64,000 nt of DNA. It comes from DATMGU01 sp035555315. GTDB lineage: Bacteria; Pseudomonadota; Alphaproteobacteria; ATCC43930; CGMCC-115725. The stretch lies in the NCBI GenBank assembly GCA_035555315.1, contig DATMGU010000060.1:85629-149628 (forward strand), given 5' to 3'. Of this stretch, positions 43,242-54,127 are shown one piece after another. Under the pieces are notes generated by a model, which saw only the letters and a program-made list of their open reading frames with translations, was not told where the DNA came from and did no database searches. Position numbers and translations under genes: made by a program. Each line of letters starts with the position of its first letter. The stretch's first letter is position 1.

Positions 43242-44951
43242 TCAACCTTGGCGGATGGCGCGGAGGAATTGGTCGACTTCGGTGCTGAGCCCGGCCGATT
43301 GCCGGGAGAGTTCGGCCGCCGCGCCGAGGACCTGACCGGCAGCGGCTCCGGTTTCCGACGCCCCCTGCATCACGCTGCCGATATTGCTGGAAACGGCGCT
43401 CGTCCCGGCCGACGCCTGTTGAACGTTGCGTGCGATCTCCTGGGTGGCGGCCCCTTGCTCTTCCACCGCGGTGGCGATCGCCGAAGAGATCGCGCTGATC
43501 CGGCCGATCGTCGTACCGATATCGCGGATCGCGGCGACGGCCTCGTTGGTACTACCCTGGATCGCCGCGATCTGCCCGGCTATCTCGTCGGTGGCACTGG
43601 CGGTCTGCGTCGCGAGCGCCTTGACTTCGGAAGCGACCACCGCGAAGCCCTTGCCGGCATCGCCCGCGCGCGCCGCCTCGATCGTCGCATTCAATGCCAG
43701 CAGATTGGTCTGGCTCGCGATATTCGAGATCAGCTTGACCACATCCCCGATCTTGCCCGCGGCGGTCGCCAAGCTCTCGACGATGGCGTTGGTGTGCCCG
43801 GCATCTTCGACCGCCTGCTCGGCCATGCGACTGGAGTCGGTAACCTGCCGGCTGATCTCGCCGATCGAGGCCGCCAACTCCTCAGCGCCGCTCGCGACGC
43901 TCTGCACGCCCGCCGAAGCCTGCTTCGACGCCACGGCCACGGATGTCGTCCGCTGTTGGCTCTGCTCGGCGATGCCGGAAAGAGATACCGCCGAACGCTG
44001 CATTTCCGTCGCCGACGCGGCGACAGTGGTCACCACCCCGCCAATGTTCCGCTCGAAGGTATCGGCGAGGGTCAGCATCGCCGCGCGCCGTTCCTCGGCC
44101 GCGCGCCTCATGGCTTCGGCCGTGTCGGCCTGTAGGCGCCGGTTGTCGAGCGCGGTGACCTTGAAGCTCTCCAAGGCCAAGGCAAGCTGGCCGACTTCAT
44201 CCTTCTGGCCGATCGCCGGAACCACCGTGTCGAGATCGCCCTTGGCCACTCGGCTCATCGCATCGGTCATGCGGTTCAAAGGGCGAACCACGGCGAACAG
44301 GACGAGGCCCACGGTGAAACCGCCAGCGAGCAGGATGCCGAGGCCGGCCAGCAGCACCATATCCAGCCGCGCGCCATCATAAGTCCGCGTCGCGGACTCC
44401 AGCGCCGCGACGACGAGTTTATTGCTTCGATCCTCGATACCCCGAAAGCCATTGCGCATCGCCGTTGTGGCTTCCACCCCGCCGAACGCGGTTTTGGTTG
44501 CCCCATCGAGATCACCGGCATGTGACTGTTGAAGCACTTTCGCGTAGATCGGCCGATAGGTGTCGAGTGCCGTTTTGATGTCCGCCAGACCCTTACGCTC
44601 GCCGGCATCGACGGCTATCTTGTCCAGCTCGTCCAGCCGCGCCTCGAGCCTGCTCAGCTCATCCACCGCGCCCGCCTCATAGGTCTTACGCTGCGCGGCC
44701 GTCAGCTCCAACGGGAGATATTCGACGTCGCGGGCGAAGGAAAGCATGTTCGCCGTCGCCCGGCCGCCGGCCTGGGATCGAGCCATAGCGGATCGCATCT
44801 CCAGAACGCTCGTATAGACGGTGCCAAGCGACGTGTAGCCCATCATGGCCAGAGAGCCCGCCAGCATGGACAATAAAACGACGGAAAAAAGCAACTTAGG
44901 AGCGAGCCGGACGTCGCCGAACTTTGCCATGACTGAGGAAATTCCCGACAT
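43242..44951 (-). CDS. Methyl-accepting chemotaxis protein
   Basis: A 569-residue chemoreceptor. Two membrane helices flank a helical ligand-binding domain (about 40-195), followed by a HAMP domain (VVRPLNRMTDAMSRVAKGDLDTVVP) and the cytoplasmic signalling hairpin with the conserved tip QTNLLALNATIEAARAGDAGKGFAVVA. It relays ligand binding to CheA/CheW. The start is uncertain: 44951 or MAKFGDVRLAP at 44930. The ligand is unknown; the four-helix periplasmic domain suggests a small molecule. Confidence 0.92.
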   Translation of the reverse strand: MSGISSVMAKFGDVRLAPKLLFSVVLLSMLAGSLAMMGYTSLGTVYTSVLEMRSAMARSQAGGRATANMLSFARDVEYLPLELTAAQRKTYEAGAVDELSRLEARLDELDKIAVDAGERKGLADIKTALDTYRPIYAKVLQQSHAGDLDGATKTAFGGVEATTAMRNGFRGIEDRSNKLVVAALESATRTYDGARLDMVLLAGLGILLAGGFTVGLVLFAVVRPLNRMTDAMSRVAKGDLDTVVPAIGQKDEVGQLALALESFKVTALDNRRLQADTAEAMRRAAEERRAAMLTLADTFERNIGGVVTTVAASATEMQRSAVSLSGIAEQSQQRTTSVAVASKQASAGVQSVASGAEELAASIGEISRQVTDSSRMAEQAVEDAGHTNAIVESLATAAGKIGDVVKLISNIASQTNLLALNATIEAARAGDAGKGFAVVASEVKALATQTASATDEIAGQIAAIQGSTNEAVAAIRDIGTTIGRISAISSAIATAVEEQGAATQEIARNVQQASAGTSAVSSNIGSVMQGASETGAAAGQVLGAAAELSRQSAGLSTEVDQFLRAIRQG

Positions 44952-44984
44952 TATGAGGATAATTATTTTGCATCCAAACAATAT

Positions 44985-45002
44985 CTGAAATGTTAATTTC
45001 AG
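44985..45002. other. AT-rich dyad between PAS and chemoreceptor genes
   Basis: CTGAAAT-GTTA-ATTTCAG forms a perfect 7-bp stem in an unusually AT-rich stretch. It could be a weak terminator for the PAS gene or an operator for the chemoreceptor gene. Confidence 0.4.
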
Positions 45003-45078
45003 TCGAAATGGATATGGATACTGAGATCGTCGGATCGATTGTGAGTTGAATTTTAGACCGATATTCCGCTGATTCCCC

Positions 45079-45741
45079 TCAGCTTTCGTCGCGATAGCAG
45101 GGCAGCGGCAAGATCGCATCGCCGGCCAACTCGCGGGCGACGCTATCGAGGTGCCCGGCCGGTCCGGTCAGCGATACGGATCGCGCAGCATATTGGTAAA
45201 GCCGCGCCTTTTCCAGCCGATCGCAGAATTCCGGCGCGGCGACGATCATCAGGCGTTGCACTTCCTCCACGAAAACATTGCCGCTGAGGGCCCGCAGCTT
45301 GATGTCGGAGCCCTTGAAGAAATGCAGACCGACGACGACCGCGGCTTCCGTCGATCCCGGCAGGGAGAACGGCACCATCAGCCGGCCGGTGATCAGCAGT
45401 TCCTCGCCGAGCTCGAACACCGCGGCCGAGAACACCGATGCCGGCCGTTTGATCGTCTCGTCCAGCAGCGAGTGGATGTAGCGCGCATAGATCCCGCCAA
45501 GCAGGTCATCGACCCGCATGCCGGTGGGATCCTTGTCCCAGCGCGCGACGCAGGCGGCACCCACATAGTTATAGCGCGGCGTCGGGTAGTACGAGACGAC
45601 GACCATGTTCTCCAAGAGGTGCCGCGGTACTTTCGTCACATCCCCGTGCCATTCCGGCAAGGCGCGGGTGCCGCGCAGCTTGTCCCAAAAATGGATCAGG
45701 GCGATGAAATCTCGTTCGGCGAAAAAACGGTCGGCGGTCAT
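45079..45741 (-). CDS. PAS-domain (PAS_5-type) protein
   Basis: A 220-residue cytoplasmic protein with one PAS_5-like domain, a family found mainly in Alphaproteobacteria. The features are an N-terminal FWDKLRGTRALPEWHGDVTKVPRHLLENMVVV segment, YNYVGAACVARW and RYIHSLLDETIKRPASVFSAAVFELGEELLITGRLMVPFS. No output domain is visible. It lies 127 bases upstream of the chemoreceptor gene on the same strand and could be co-expressed with it. The role is unknown. Confidence 0.77.
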   Translation of the reverse strand: MTADRFFAERDFIALIHFWDKLRGTRALPEWHGDVTKVPRHLLENMVVVSYYPTPRYNYVGAACVARWDKDPTGMRVDDLLGGIYARYIHSLLDETIKRPASVFSAAVFELGEELLITGRLMVPFSLPGSTEAAVVVGLHFFKGSDIKLRALSGNVFVEEVQRLMIVAAPEFCDRLEKARLYQYAARSVSLTGPAGHLDSVARELAGDAILPLPCYRDES

Positions 45742-45828
45742 TGACCGAGTGTCGCGCCGAACTCATCGGCCGACAAGCCCGATGAGAACTCCGGTATTCG
45801 CGGCATGAATCCTCGTTGTCGAACCCGC

Positions 45829-47145
45829 TCAGGGCCCGCGCAGGGAGCCCAGGACTTGGTCGAACGTGGCGATGAACACATCCGCATTGGCCCGGGAGAA
45901 CGGCAGCGGCGGGCGGATCTTCAGGATATTGGCATGTGGCCCGGCCGAGCTGATCAGGATGTGCCGGTCGCGCAGCCCGTTCACCAGCCGCGCCGTCTCG
46001 GCCGTCGCCGGCGCGCGCGTCGAGCGGTCACTGACCAATTCGAGGCCGATGAACAGCCCGGCACCGCGCACATCGCCGATGATCTCATGGGTCGCCCGCA
46101 GCTCGCGCAGGCCCTGTTGCAGATAGGCCCCGACATCGCGGGCATTTTCCAGCAGCCCTTCACTCTCGATCACCTCCAGCACCGCGAGGCCCACGGCGGC
46201 GGAGACCGGGTTGCCGCCGAAGGTGTTGAAGTAGCGGATCTTGCCGAACTCCTCCAACAGCACCGGCTTGGCGACCAGCCCGGCGAGCGGATGGCCATTG
46301 CCCATCGGCTTGCCCAGGCTGACCATGTCCGGCACCAGGCCATGCCGCTGGAACCCCCAGAGATGACTGCCGGTCCGGCCAAAGCCGGGCTGCACCTCGT
46401 CGGCGATGAACACGCCGCCGGCGGCGCGGATCGCCGCGACCGCCTCGGCGAGGAAGCCCGCCGGTTCGGCGAACACGCCATCGCTGGAGAAGATGGTATC
46501 GACGATCAGCGCCGCGGGCTTGATGCCATGGGCGACGAGATCGTCGATCGCCCGCTGGACATCGGCGGCGAAGACCGCGCCGATATCCGTGCCGGCCCCG
46601 CGATAGGCATCCGGCGGCGGCACGCAGCGGACATGCCCACCCAGCGGCGCGCCGAGCGATGGCGACAGCTCGGACACGGCACTGGAATTGCCGTGGTAAG
46701 CGAGCTTGGTGACGATGAAGCCGGTGCCGCCGGTATGCGCCCGGGCGATGCGCAAAGCGAGGTCGTTGGCCTCGCTACCAGTGCAGGTGAACATGACATG
46801 GCCGAGCTCGGCCGGAAATGTCGCCAGCAGCTTCTCGGCATAGTCGAGAACGATGTCGTCCAGGTAGCGCGTATGGGTGTTGAGGACCGCCGCCTGCCGC
46901 GCCAAGGCCGCCACGACATGGGGATGGCAATGACCGACGCTGGGCACATTGTTGTAGACGTCGAGGTACCGGGTGCCGTCGGCATCGATGAGCCAGACGC
47001 CCTCGCCACGCACCGGGTGGATCGGGGTCTCGTAGAACAGCCGATAGGCCGGTCCCAGCAGGCGCTGGCGGCGGGCGATCAAGTCCCGCTCACGGGCCGG
47101 CAGGCCGGACGATTTGCCCGGCTGGTAGGCGTTCGGCATGGACAA
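45829..47145 (-). CDS. Class III PLP enzyme, phospho-lyase-like
   Basis: A 438-residue fold-type I, class III aminotransferase-like protein. The CTGSEANDLALR phosphate cup, Asp249 (FIADEVQPGFGR) and Schiff-base Lys279 (SLGKPMGNGHPL) are present. The pattern SLGKPMGNGHP is typical of the AGXT2L group, which contains ethanolamine-phosphate and 5-phosphohydroxylysine phospho-lyases. An APH-fold kinase gene lies 5 bases away on the same strand, so the kinase and lyase probably act in sequence. Simple aminotransferase activity is the alternative. Confidence 0.85.
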   Translation of the reverse strand: MSMPNAYQPGKSSGLPARERDLIARRQRLLGPAYRLFYETPIHPVRGEGVWLIDADGTRYLDVYNNVPSVGHCHPHVVAALARQAAVLNTHTRYLDDIVLDYAEKLLATFPAELGHVMFTCTGSEANDLALRIARAHTGGTGFIVTKLAYHGNSSAVSELSPSLGAPLGGHVRCVPPPDAYRGAGTDIGAVFAADVQRAIDDLVAHGIKPAALIVDTIFSSDGVFAEPAGFLAEAVAAIRAAGGVFIADEVQPGFGRTGSHLWGFQRHGLVPDMVSLGKPMGNGHPLAGLVAKPVLLEEFGKIRYFNTFGGNPVSAAVGLAVLEVIESEGLLENARDVGAYLQQGLRELRATHEIIGDVRGAGLFIGLELVSDRSTRAPATAETARLVNGLRDRHILISSAGPHANILKIRPPLPFSRANADVFIATFDQVLGSLRGP

Positions 47146-47150
47146 GATCG

Positions 47151-48293
47151 CTACTCCGAAACGGGGTTGGAGAGATATCGCTCAAGGGTCTCGCGCGCGA
47201 CATCGCGTGGGATCGCGGCCACCTTGTCGAGGGCGGCCCAGGCGGCGGGGGAATTGCGCAGGATATAGTCGCGGTTTTCCCGGTAGCGGACCGCGCGCCA
47301 GCCGGAGATCGCGACCGACATGACCAGGCGGGTGGCGATCAGATCGAACAGCAAGGCGATCTCGACCGGCCGAAGCGGCACGACCGCGTGATAGGCGGCG
47401 GCGAGTTCCGCCACCGCCGTCAAGGGATCGACATCCGCGGCCAATTGATAGGCCGAGGCGACCGCGAGATCATGGATCAACGGCGCCTGCACCATATCGC
47501 CGAAATCAATCACCCCGACCACCCGATCGCGGTCGGCGGGATCGACCAGGACATTGGTCGGGTTGAAGTCGTTGTGGATGACCTGTGCCCGCAAGCCCGG
47601 CATGGCGGGCAGGGCATGCGCCTCGAACCGGTCGAGCACGCGATGCGCCAGAGCCTGCCCGGACGCGGCCTCGATATGCGGCACCAGATCGCGCACCCGA
47701 CTCGCGTGCTTCAGATCCCACAGCAGCTCATACCCCGCCGCCGGATGCGAGAAGTCGCGCAGCGCCAGACCCAATTGGGCGAGGCAGCGGCCGACACTGC
47801 GCCGGCGGGCCGCCGTCCGGTCTTGCCGGGGCAGCGGCTCGCCATCGAGATAGGACAGCAGGCGGACCACCCGCCGATCGCCCTCGCCGATCGTGACGAC
47901 CACCTGCGCCGCACCGTCCAGCGCGCGGCGGACCCGCGGCACCGGCAGGCTGGGATCGACGGCGGCGATATGCAGCAGCGCCCGGGTCTGGAAATCGGTC
48001 ACCGCCGGATCTTCCGCCGGGTTGGCGACTTTCAGCACATAGGTCGTGCCGTCCGCCGCCGACAGCCGGAAATTCTGGTCCCGTTCGCTGGCCAGCGACC
48101 GCGCCGTGCCCGCGACGCCGAAATAGCGCCGCGCCAGACCCTCCGCATCGGCGTCCGCGATCTGGGGTGCCGTCGTCGTCAGCACGTCTGTCAGGCTGGC
48201 CGGGGTCAAGCTAGCCGGGGTCAAACTGGCTGGGGTGTTCCCGCCGAGTTGTCCTGCGTCCCCGGTGTTTTCCTGTGGACTGCTCATCGTCAT
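47151..48293 (-). CDS. APH-fold small-molecule kinase (hydroxylysine kinase-like)
   Basis: A 380-residue kinase of the aminoglycoside/choline kinase superfamily. The catalytic loop is H240-N-D242-FNPTNVLV and the metal motif starts at Asp263 (IDFGD). It resembles hydroxylysine kinase (AGPHD1/HYKK), whose product is broken down by the kind of PLP enzyme encoded next. The N-terminus has three tandem PASLT units. An in-frame start after these repeats is possible, but the first ATG is kept. Confidence 0.8.
   Translation of the reverse strand: MTMSSPQENTGDAGQLGGNTPASLTPASLTPASLTDVLTTTAPQIADADAEGLARRYFGVAGTARSLASERDQNFRLSAADGTTYVLKVANPAEDPAVTDFQTRALLHIAAVDPSLPVPRVRRALDGAAQVVVTIGEGDRRVVRLLSYLDGEPLPRQDRTAARRRSVGRCLAQLGLALRDFSHPAAGYELLWDLKHASRVRDLVPHIEAASGQALAHRVLDRFEAHALPAMPGLRAQVIHNDFNPTNVLVDPADRDRVVGVIDFGDMVQAPLIHDLAVASAYQLAADVDPLTAVAELAAAYHAVVPLRPVEIALLFDLIATRLVMSVAISGWRAVRYRENRDYILRNSPAAWAALDKVAAIPRDVARETLERYLSNPVSE
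48189..48233. repeat. Three tandem 15-bp repeats in the kinase gene
   Basis: Three near-identical 15-base units encode PASLT three times near the kinase N-terminus (residues 21-35). Such in-frame repeats can expand or contract by slippage without breaking the frame. Confidence 0.8.
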
Positions 48294-48384
48294 ACCGGGT
48301 GTCGTTCCCTCGTTGATCCCAAGCCTTGAGCCGGCCGTCGCCCGGCGCGGATTTCGGCCGCGCCGACTCGTCCCGCGCGATTTT

Positions 48385-48410
48385 CTTTTAGACGATATTC
48401 TTCCTAAAAG
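48385..48410. promoter_or_regulatory. Inverted repeat between divergent kinase and LacI genes
   Basis: CTTTTAG and its complement CTAAAAG are separated by 12 bases in an AT-rich island of the 254-base divergent gap. It could be a regulator site for either gene; nothing else was recognised in the gap. Confidence 0.4.
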
Positions 48411-48547
48411 CCGCTCGATAAAAGCCGCGTCGCCGCGCGAAGCGCAGGGAGTCTGGGCGTCGGCCCCCCGCTGAAGGGCTAACCGGACGGAAGCCCATGT
48501 TTCCAGAAAATCTCCCAGCTTCAGCCAGGAGGAGATGTTAAGTATGC

Positions 48548-49603
48548 ATGGGCCTTGCCATACCAGGATCGCAGCGAATGGTCCCCACGAGACAAACCGT
48601 CAACATTCGCCATGTCGCCCACAAAGCCGGTGTTTCGCTCGGCACCGTGTCGCGTGTCCTCAACGATCACCCCTCGGTAACGGACAGCCTGAGGCAGCGC
48701 GTCAGGGACGCGATCCAAGAGTTGAAATACCGCCCGCATGCCGTTGCCCAAAGCCTGCGCCGGGGCACGAACCGAATGATCGGTGTCGTCATCCCTGACC
48801 TCAGGAACCCGTTCTTCGCCGATCTCATGCAGAATATCGAGATCAGCGCTCGGATGCTCGGCTATAGCGTTCTCTTCATCAGTTCCGACGAAGACGCAAC
48901 GACGGAAGTCCAGGCGATAGAGACTCTGGCCAGTCGCAAGGTCGACGGCGTCATCTTTCTACCAAGCAACGATGTGCACGTTCTCCCTCGTACCGTGCCA
49001 CTCCCCATCGTGGTCATCGATCGCCCCCTCGACGCTCACTACTTCGTCGGCGCCGATCATCGCGCCGGAGCGCGCATGGCCGCCGACTATCTGGTGTCAC
49101 TCGGGCATCGAAGGATCGCCTGCATTTCGGGCCCGGCCGATTCAAGCGTCGCTCAGGCCCGCTTAGCCGGCTTCCTTGATGTCATGACACCGCATTTCGA
49201 GGCCGCGGAACTGCCTATGTCGCGCTATGTCGTTCACGGGGACTTCGACTACGTGAGCGGCAGAGAAGCGGCCACGACGCTGTTCCGCATCTGTACGCCG
49301 GCACCGACGGCCCTCTTCGCTTGCTCCGATCAGCAGGCGATCGGCGCCCTCAGAGCGGCGGCCGACCACGGCATCGCCGTGCCTCGAGACCTTTCTATTG
49401 TCGGCTTCGATGGCATTCTGGTGGCTGATCTCGTCACACCTCGACTGACAACGGTGCATCAGCCGGTGGCACAACTGGCCGATGCGGCGATCACCATGCT
49501 CCTTGAGCAAGCGACGCACGCGCAATCTCCAATCTCGCGGCTGTTTGCTTGCGATCTGGTCGTGCGCGAGTCCTGCGCTCCTCCGGCGGACCACCCGTGT
49601 TGA
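48548..49603 (+). CDS. LacI-family transcriptional regulator
   Basis: A 351-residue LacI-type repressor. The helix-turn-helix (NIRHVAHKAGVSLGTVSRVLNDHPSV) is followed by the periplasmic-binding-like effector core beginning MIGVVIPDLRNPFFADLMQNIE. The ATG at 48548 lies behind an AGGAGGAG; MVPTRQ at 48578 is an alternative. It precedes a ribose-type ABC importer and probably represses it until a sugar or polyol binds. Confidence 0.92.
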   Translation: MGLAIPGSQRMVPTRQTVNIRHVAHKAGVSLGTVSRVLNDHPSVTDSLRQRVRDAIQELKYRPHAVAQSLRRGTNRMIGVVIPDLRNPFFADLMQNIEISARMLGYSVLFISSDEDATTEVQAIETLASRKVDGVIFLPSNDVHVLPRTVPLPIVVIDRPLDAHYFVGADHRAGARMAADYLVSLGHRRIACISGPADSSVAQARLAGFLDVMTPHFEAAELPMSRYVVHGDFDYVSGREAATTLFRICTPAPTALFACSDQQAIGALRAAADHGIAVPRDLSIVGFDGILVADLVTPRLTTVHQPVAQLADAAITMLLEQATHAQSPISRLFACDLVVRESCAPPADHPC

Positions 49604-49635
49604 AACCCTAAGGGTTGTGTGATAGCCATAGCGTG

Positions 49636-49645
49636 GAAACGTTTC
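49636..49645. promoter_or_regulatory. Putative LacI-family operator
   Basis: The palindrome GAAACGTTTC lies 54 bases upstream of the binding-protein start. A central CG dyad of this kind is typical of LacI/GalR-family operators. A further dyad, AACCCT-A-AGGGTT (49604-49616), follows the LacI stop. Confidence 0.55.
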
Positions 49646-49699
49646 ATCGACGCCCAATCCTCGAATGATGGGCCAAAAAAACCAACAGGGAGGAAATCC

Positions 49700-50689
49700 A
49701 TGAGCAAGACAATCTTGCCAGCGCAGATTTCGGCCACGACGCGAGATCTGGACCGCCGCCATTTCATACTGACGACCGCAGCCGGTTCCGCACTCGCGCT
49801 GGCGACCGGGCTTCGTCCCGCGCTCGCCGCCGGCAAGCCCAAGGTGGGCCTCGTCATGAAGTCGCTCGCCAACGAGTTCTTCAAGCAGATGCAGGCCGGC
49901 GCCCAGCAATATGCGGCAAAGAATACCGACAAGTTCTCCTTCAAGGCGGTCGGCATGAAGGACGAGCGCGATTTCGCCGCCCAGGTGGACGCGGTGGAGA
50001 ACTTCGTCACTCAGAAATACGACATCATCGTCATCGCCCCGGCCGATTCGAAGGCCATGGTGACGCCGCTCGCCAAGGCGGTGAAGGCAGGCGTGGCGGT
50101 GATCAATATCGACGTCGAGCTCGATCACGACGCGAAGAAGGCGGTCGGCATCGATCTCGCGTTCTTCGGTCCGGACAATCGGACCGGCGCGAAGCTCGCG
50201 GGCGACGCGCTCGCCAAAAACCTCGGCACCGGTGGCAAGGTCGTGATCCTGGAGGGCAACCCGGAGGCCGACAACGGGCAACAGCGCAAGAAGGGCTTCA
50301 TGGACTCGATCGCCGAAGGCAAGCTGCAGCTGCTCGACAGCAAGACCGCGCATTGGGAGACCGAGGAAGCCAATACGCTCATGACCAACTTCCTGACCCA
50401 GTTCCACGACATTCAGGGCGTCATGGCGGCCAATGACTCGATGGCGCTCGGCGTCGTCAAGGCGCTCGACGCGGCGGGCAAGAGCGGGCAGATCAAGGTC
50501 ATCGGCTTCGACAACATCCCGGCGGTCAAGCCGCTCGTGAAGTCCGGAAAAATGTTGGCGACGGTCGAGCAGTACGGCGCGCAGATGGCTGCCATGGGCA
50601 TCGACTATGGCCTGCGCCAACTTGCCGGCGAGAAGTTCACCGGTTGGGTCAAGACCGATATCAAACTCATCACGGCCAAGGACGTCTGA
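49700..50689 (+). CDS. Sugar ABC transporter binding protein, RbsB type
   Basis: A 329-residue periplasmic protein with a Tat-like signal (DRRHFILTTAAGSALALATG). The mature part starts KVGLVMKSLANEFFKQMQAGA and has the VDAVENFVTQKYDIIVIAPADSKA and MAANDSMALGVVKALDAAG segments of ribose/galactose-type binding proteins. The ATG follows GGGAGGA. It heads an operon with an RbsA-like ATPase and an RbsC-like permease. The sugar is unknown. Confidence 0.92.
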   Translation: MSKTILPAQISATTRDLDRRHFILTTAAGSALALATGLRPALAAGKPKVGLVMKSLANEFFKQMQAGAQQYAAKNTDKFSFKAVGMKDERDFAAQVDAVENFVTQKYDIIVIAPADSKAMVTPLAKAVKAGVAVINIDVELDHDAKKAVGIDLAFFGPDNRTGAKLAGDALAKNLGTGGKVVILEGNPEADNGQQRKKGFMDSIAEGKLQLLDSKTAHWETEEANTLMTNFLTQFHDIQGVMAANDSMALGVVKALDAAGKSGQIKVIGFDNIPAVKPLVKSGKMLATVEQYGAQMAAMGIDYGLRQLAGEKFTGWVKTDIKLITAKDV

Positions 50690-50768
50690 CGCCGTCGCCG
50701 AGCCTGTTCATCCTGGTCGGCGAGGTGCTGGCAACAGCTTGCACCTCGCCCCTTCGAGATAGCGCCGG

Positions 50769-52260
<1,492 letters not shown>

Positions 52261-52277
<17 letters not shown>

Positions 52278-53283
52278 AGACGAACGCGTCGGACGGTCCA
52301 GTGCGCTCTGGGACGATCTCCTGCGCATTTCGATGCGCGAGGGCGGGGTCGCGGCGGCCTTGGTCTTGATCGTGCTGTTCTTCTCGGTGACCGCGCCCTA
52401 TTTCGCGACGCCGGAGAATTTCCTCAAGATTTTCGTCCAAATCGCGATCAACACCGTTCTGGCGTCGGGCTTGACCTTCGTAATCTTGATCGGTGGCATC
52501 GATTTGTCCGTGGGCTCGGTCCTGGCCCTCTGTACCGTCGTTGGCGCCACGATCATGACGGACGAGCATCTGTCGCCGGCCGCGTCCATTCCCCTGGCGC
52601 TCGCCGCCTGCATGGGGTTGGGCGCCGGATGCGGTGCGCTCAACGGGTGGATCTGCGAAAAATGGAAGGTCCCTTCGTTCATCGTCACGCTCGGCATGCT
52701 CAACGCCGCGAGCGGTGTGGCCCGTGTCGTCAGCGACAATTCGACCATCACCGGCCTGCCGCAGCCGTTCATCGACTTCGGCAATACGATCATCTGGGAC
52801 GTCTTGCCGTCGATCTTTCTGATTGCCCTCGCTGTTGTTTTGATCGGCTGGTTCGTACTGCGCTTCACGGTGTTCGGCCGCTATATCTTCGCGATCGGCA
52901 CGAATGAAGAAGCGGTCCGCCTGTCGGGCCATACGCCGAAGATCTACAAAATCGCCGCCTTTACCATCAGCGGGCTGACCGCCGGCATCGCCGCCATGGT
53001 GTACCTGTTGCGCTTGAATGTCGGCAGCCCGATCGCCGGCGTCGGGTATGAGCTGAACGCCATCGCCGCCGTCATCATCGGCGGCACAAGCCTCAGCGGC
53101 GGCAAGGGCTCGATCGTCGGAACGCTTGTCGGCGCCTGCATCCTGCAGGTGTTGAGTACCGGGCTGCAGCTGTTCGGGGCGGACGACAACATCAAGCCGA
53201 TCGTGATTGGCAGCGTCATCGTGCTGGCCGTGGTGTTCGACACCTATCGCGGCCGCCTGCTGCGCAAGCTCGAGACCCGCTGA
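52261..53283 (+). CDS. Sugar ABC transporter permease, RbsC type
   Basis: A 340-residue permease with eight to ten helices and the family motifs FVILIGGIDLSVGSVLAL and GRYIFAIGTNEEAVRLSGH. The start is taken as TTG at 52261, behind GAGGAG and overlapping the ATPase gene by 17 bases; a longer frame inside the ATPase is not credible. It completes the importer. Confidence 0.9.
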
Positions 53284-53294
53284 ATCCGACGATA

Positions 53295-53310
53295 GTTACG
53301 ACAACGTAAC
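53295..53310 (+). terminator. Possible terminator of the sugar importer operon
   Basis: GTTACG-ACAA-CGTAAC forms a 6-bp stem 12 bases after the permease stop, followed by an AT-rich run. The stem is short, so the call is weak. Confidence 0.4.
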
Positions 53311-53504
53311 CATAATTATGCCGGTCCGATCCGTCCCGCCGCACCTCCCCTCGGCCGTCCAGATATACGTGAAGTCAGCGACCCAAGACGTTTGGCGCAA
53401 TGGCGGCGCTCAGACGGACGCCGCCATTCTTCGGGAGCCCGCGCCGCCGAGGCCTGGCCCACAAAGCCTGGGCGCGCATGAGTCCCGACGCCGGACGGCG
53501 ATGC

Positions 53505-53532
53505 TTGACAGTACCATACCATACGGTACTAT
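53505..53532 (+). promoter_or_regulatory. Promoter with embedded TetR-type operator
   Basis: TTGACA (53505-53510) and TACTAT (53527-53532) are 16 bases apart. Between and across them lies a dyad, AGTACC(A)TA ... TA(C)GGTACT (53510-53530), with eight of nine arm positions matching. A TetR gene lies second in the operon, so autoregulation is likely. Confidence 0.7.
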
Positions 53533-53563
53533 TTACCATCGCCTTCCCAGGAGTTAAACCCTC

Positions 53564-54127
53564 ATGCCTCAACCAAGCCTTCTTGGCCTATCGGGAAGCA
53601 TCCGCCGCGGCTCGACGAATACGGCGATCCTGCGGACCATCGCAGGCCATCTCGGGAGCAAGGCGTCGATGACGCTGTTCCCCCTCAACGATGTGCCGCT
53701 CTACAACGGCGACCTGGAGGGCGAACACCTGCCGCCCCCCGTTCAGGCGCTCAAGGACGCGATTGCCGGCGCCGACGGCATCATCCTCTGCTCACCGGAA
53801 TACAATCACGGCATGTCGGGTGTGCTGAAGAACGCGCTCGACTGGGCCTCCCGGCCGGGCTTCAACTCGCCGCTGAAGAACAAGCCGGCGTTGATCATGT
53901 CGTCCTCACCCGGCGCGATCGGCGGTGCCCGAGCCCATGCCCAGGTCCGCGAAACGCTCGCCAGCGCGCTGGCTCGCGTGGTCGCCCGGCCGCAAGTCAC
54001 CATCGCCGGGATATTCCAAAAGGTAACCGATGGGCATCTGACGGATGAGGCTTCGCTCAAATTCTGCTTGGAGGCTGTGGACGATCTTCTGAGCGAGATC
54101 CGCCTACTGTCGGCCCAACCGGCTTAG
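53564..54127 (+). CDS. NADPH-dependent FMN reductase
   Basis: A 187-residue flavodoxin-fold reductase. The FMN phosphate loop GSIRRGSTN and the flavin-ring segment SPEYNHGMSGVLKNALDW are the signatures of the ChrR/Azr quinone and azo reductase family. It probably reduces quinones or other electrophiles. It is the first gene of an operon with a TetR regulator and an efflux pump, suggesting a detoxification response. Confidence 0.92.
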   Translation: MPQPSLLGLSGSIRRGSTNTAILRTIAGHLGSKASMTLFPLNDVPLYNGDLEGEHLPPPVQALKDAIAGADGIILCSPEYNHGMSGVLKNALDWASRPGFNSPLKNKPALIMSSSPGAIGGARAHAQVRETLASALARVVARPQVTIAGIFQKVTDGHLTDEASLKFCLEAVDDLLSEIRLLSAQPA

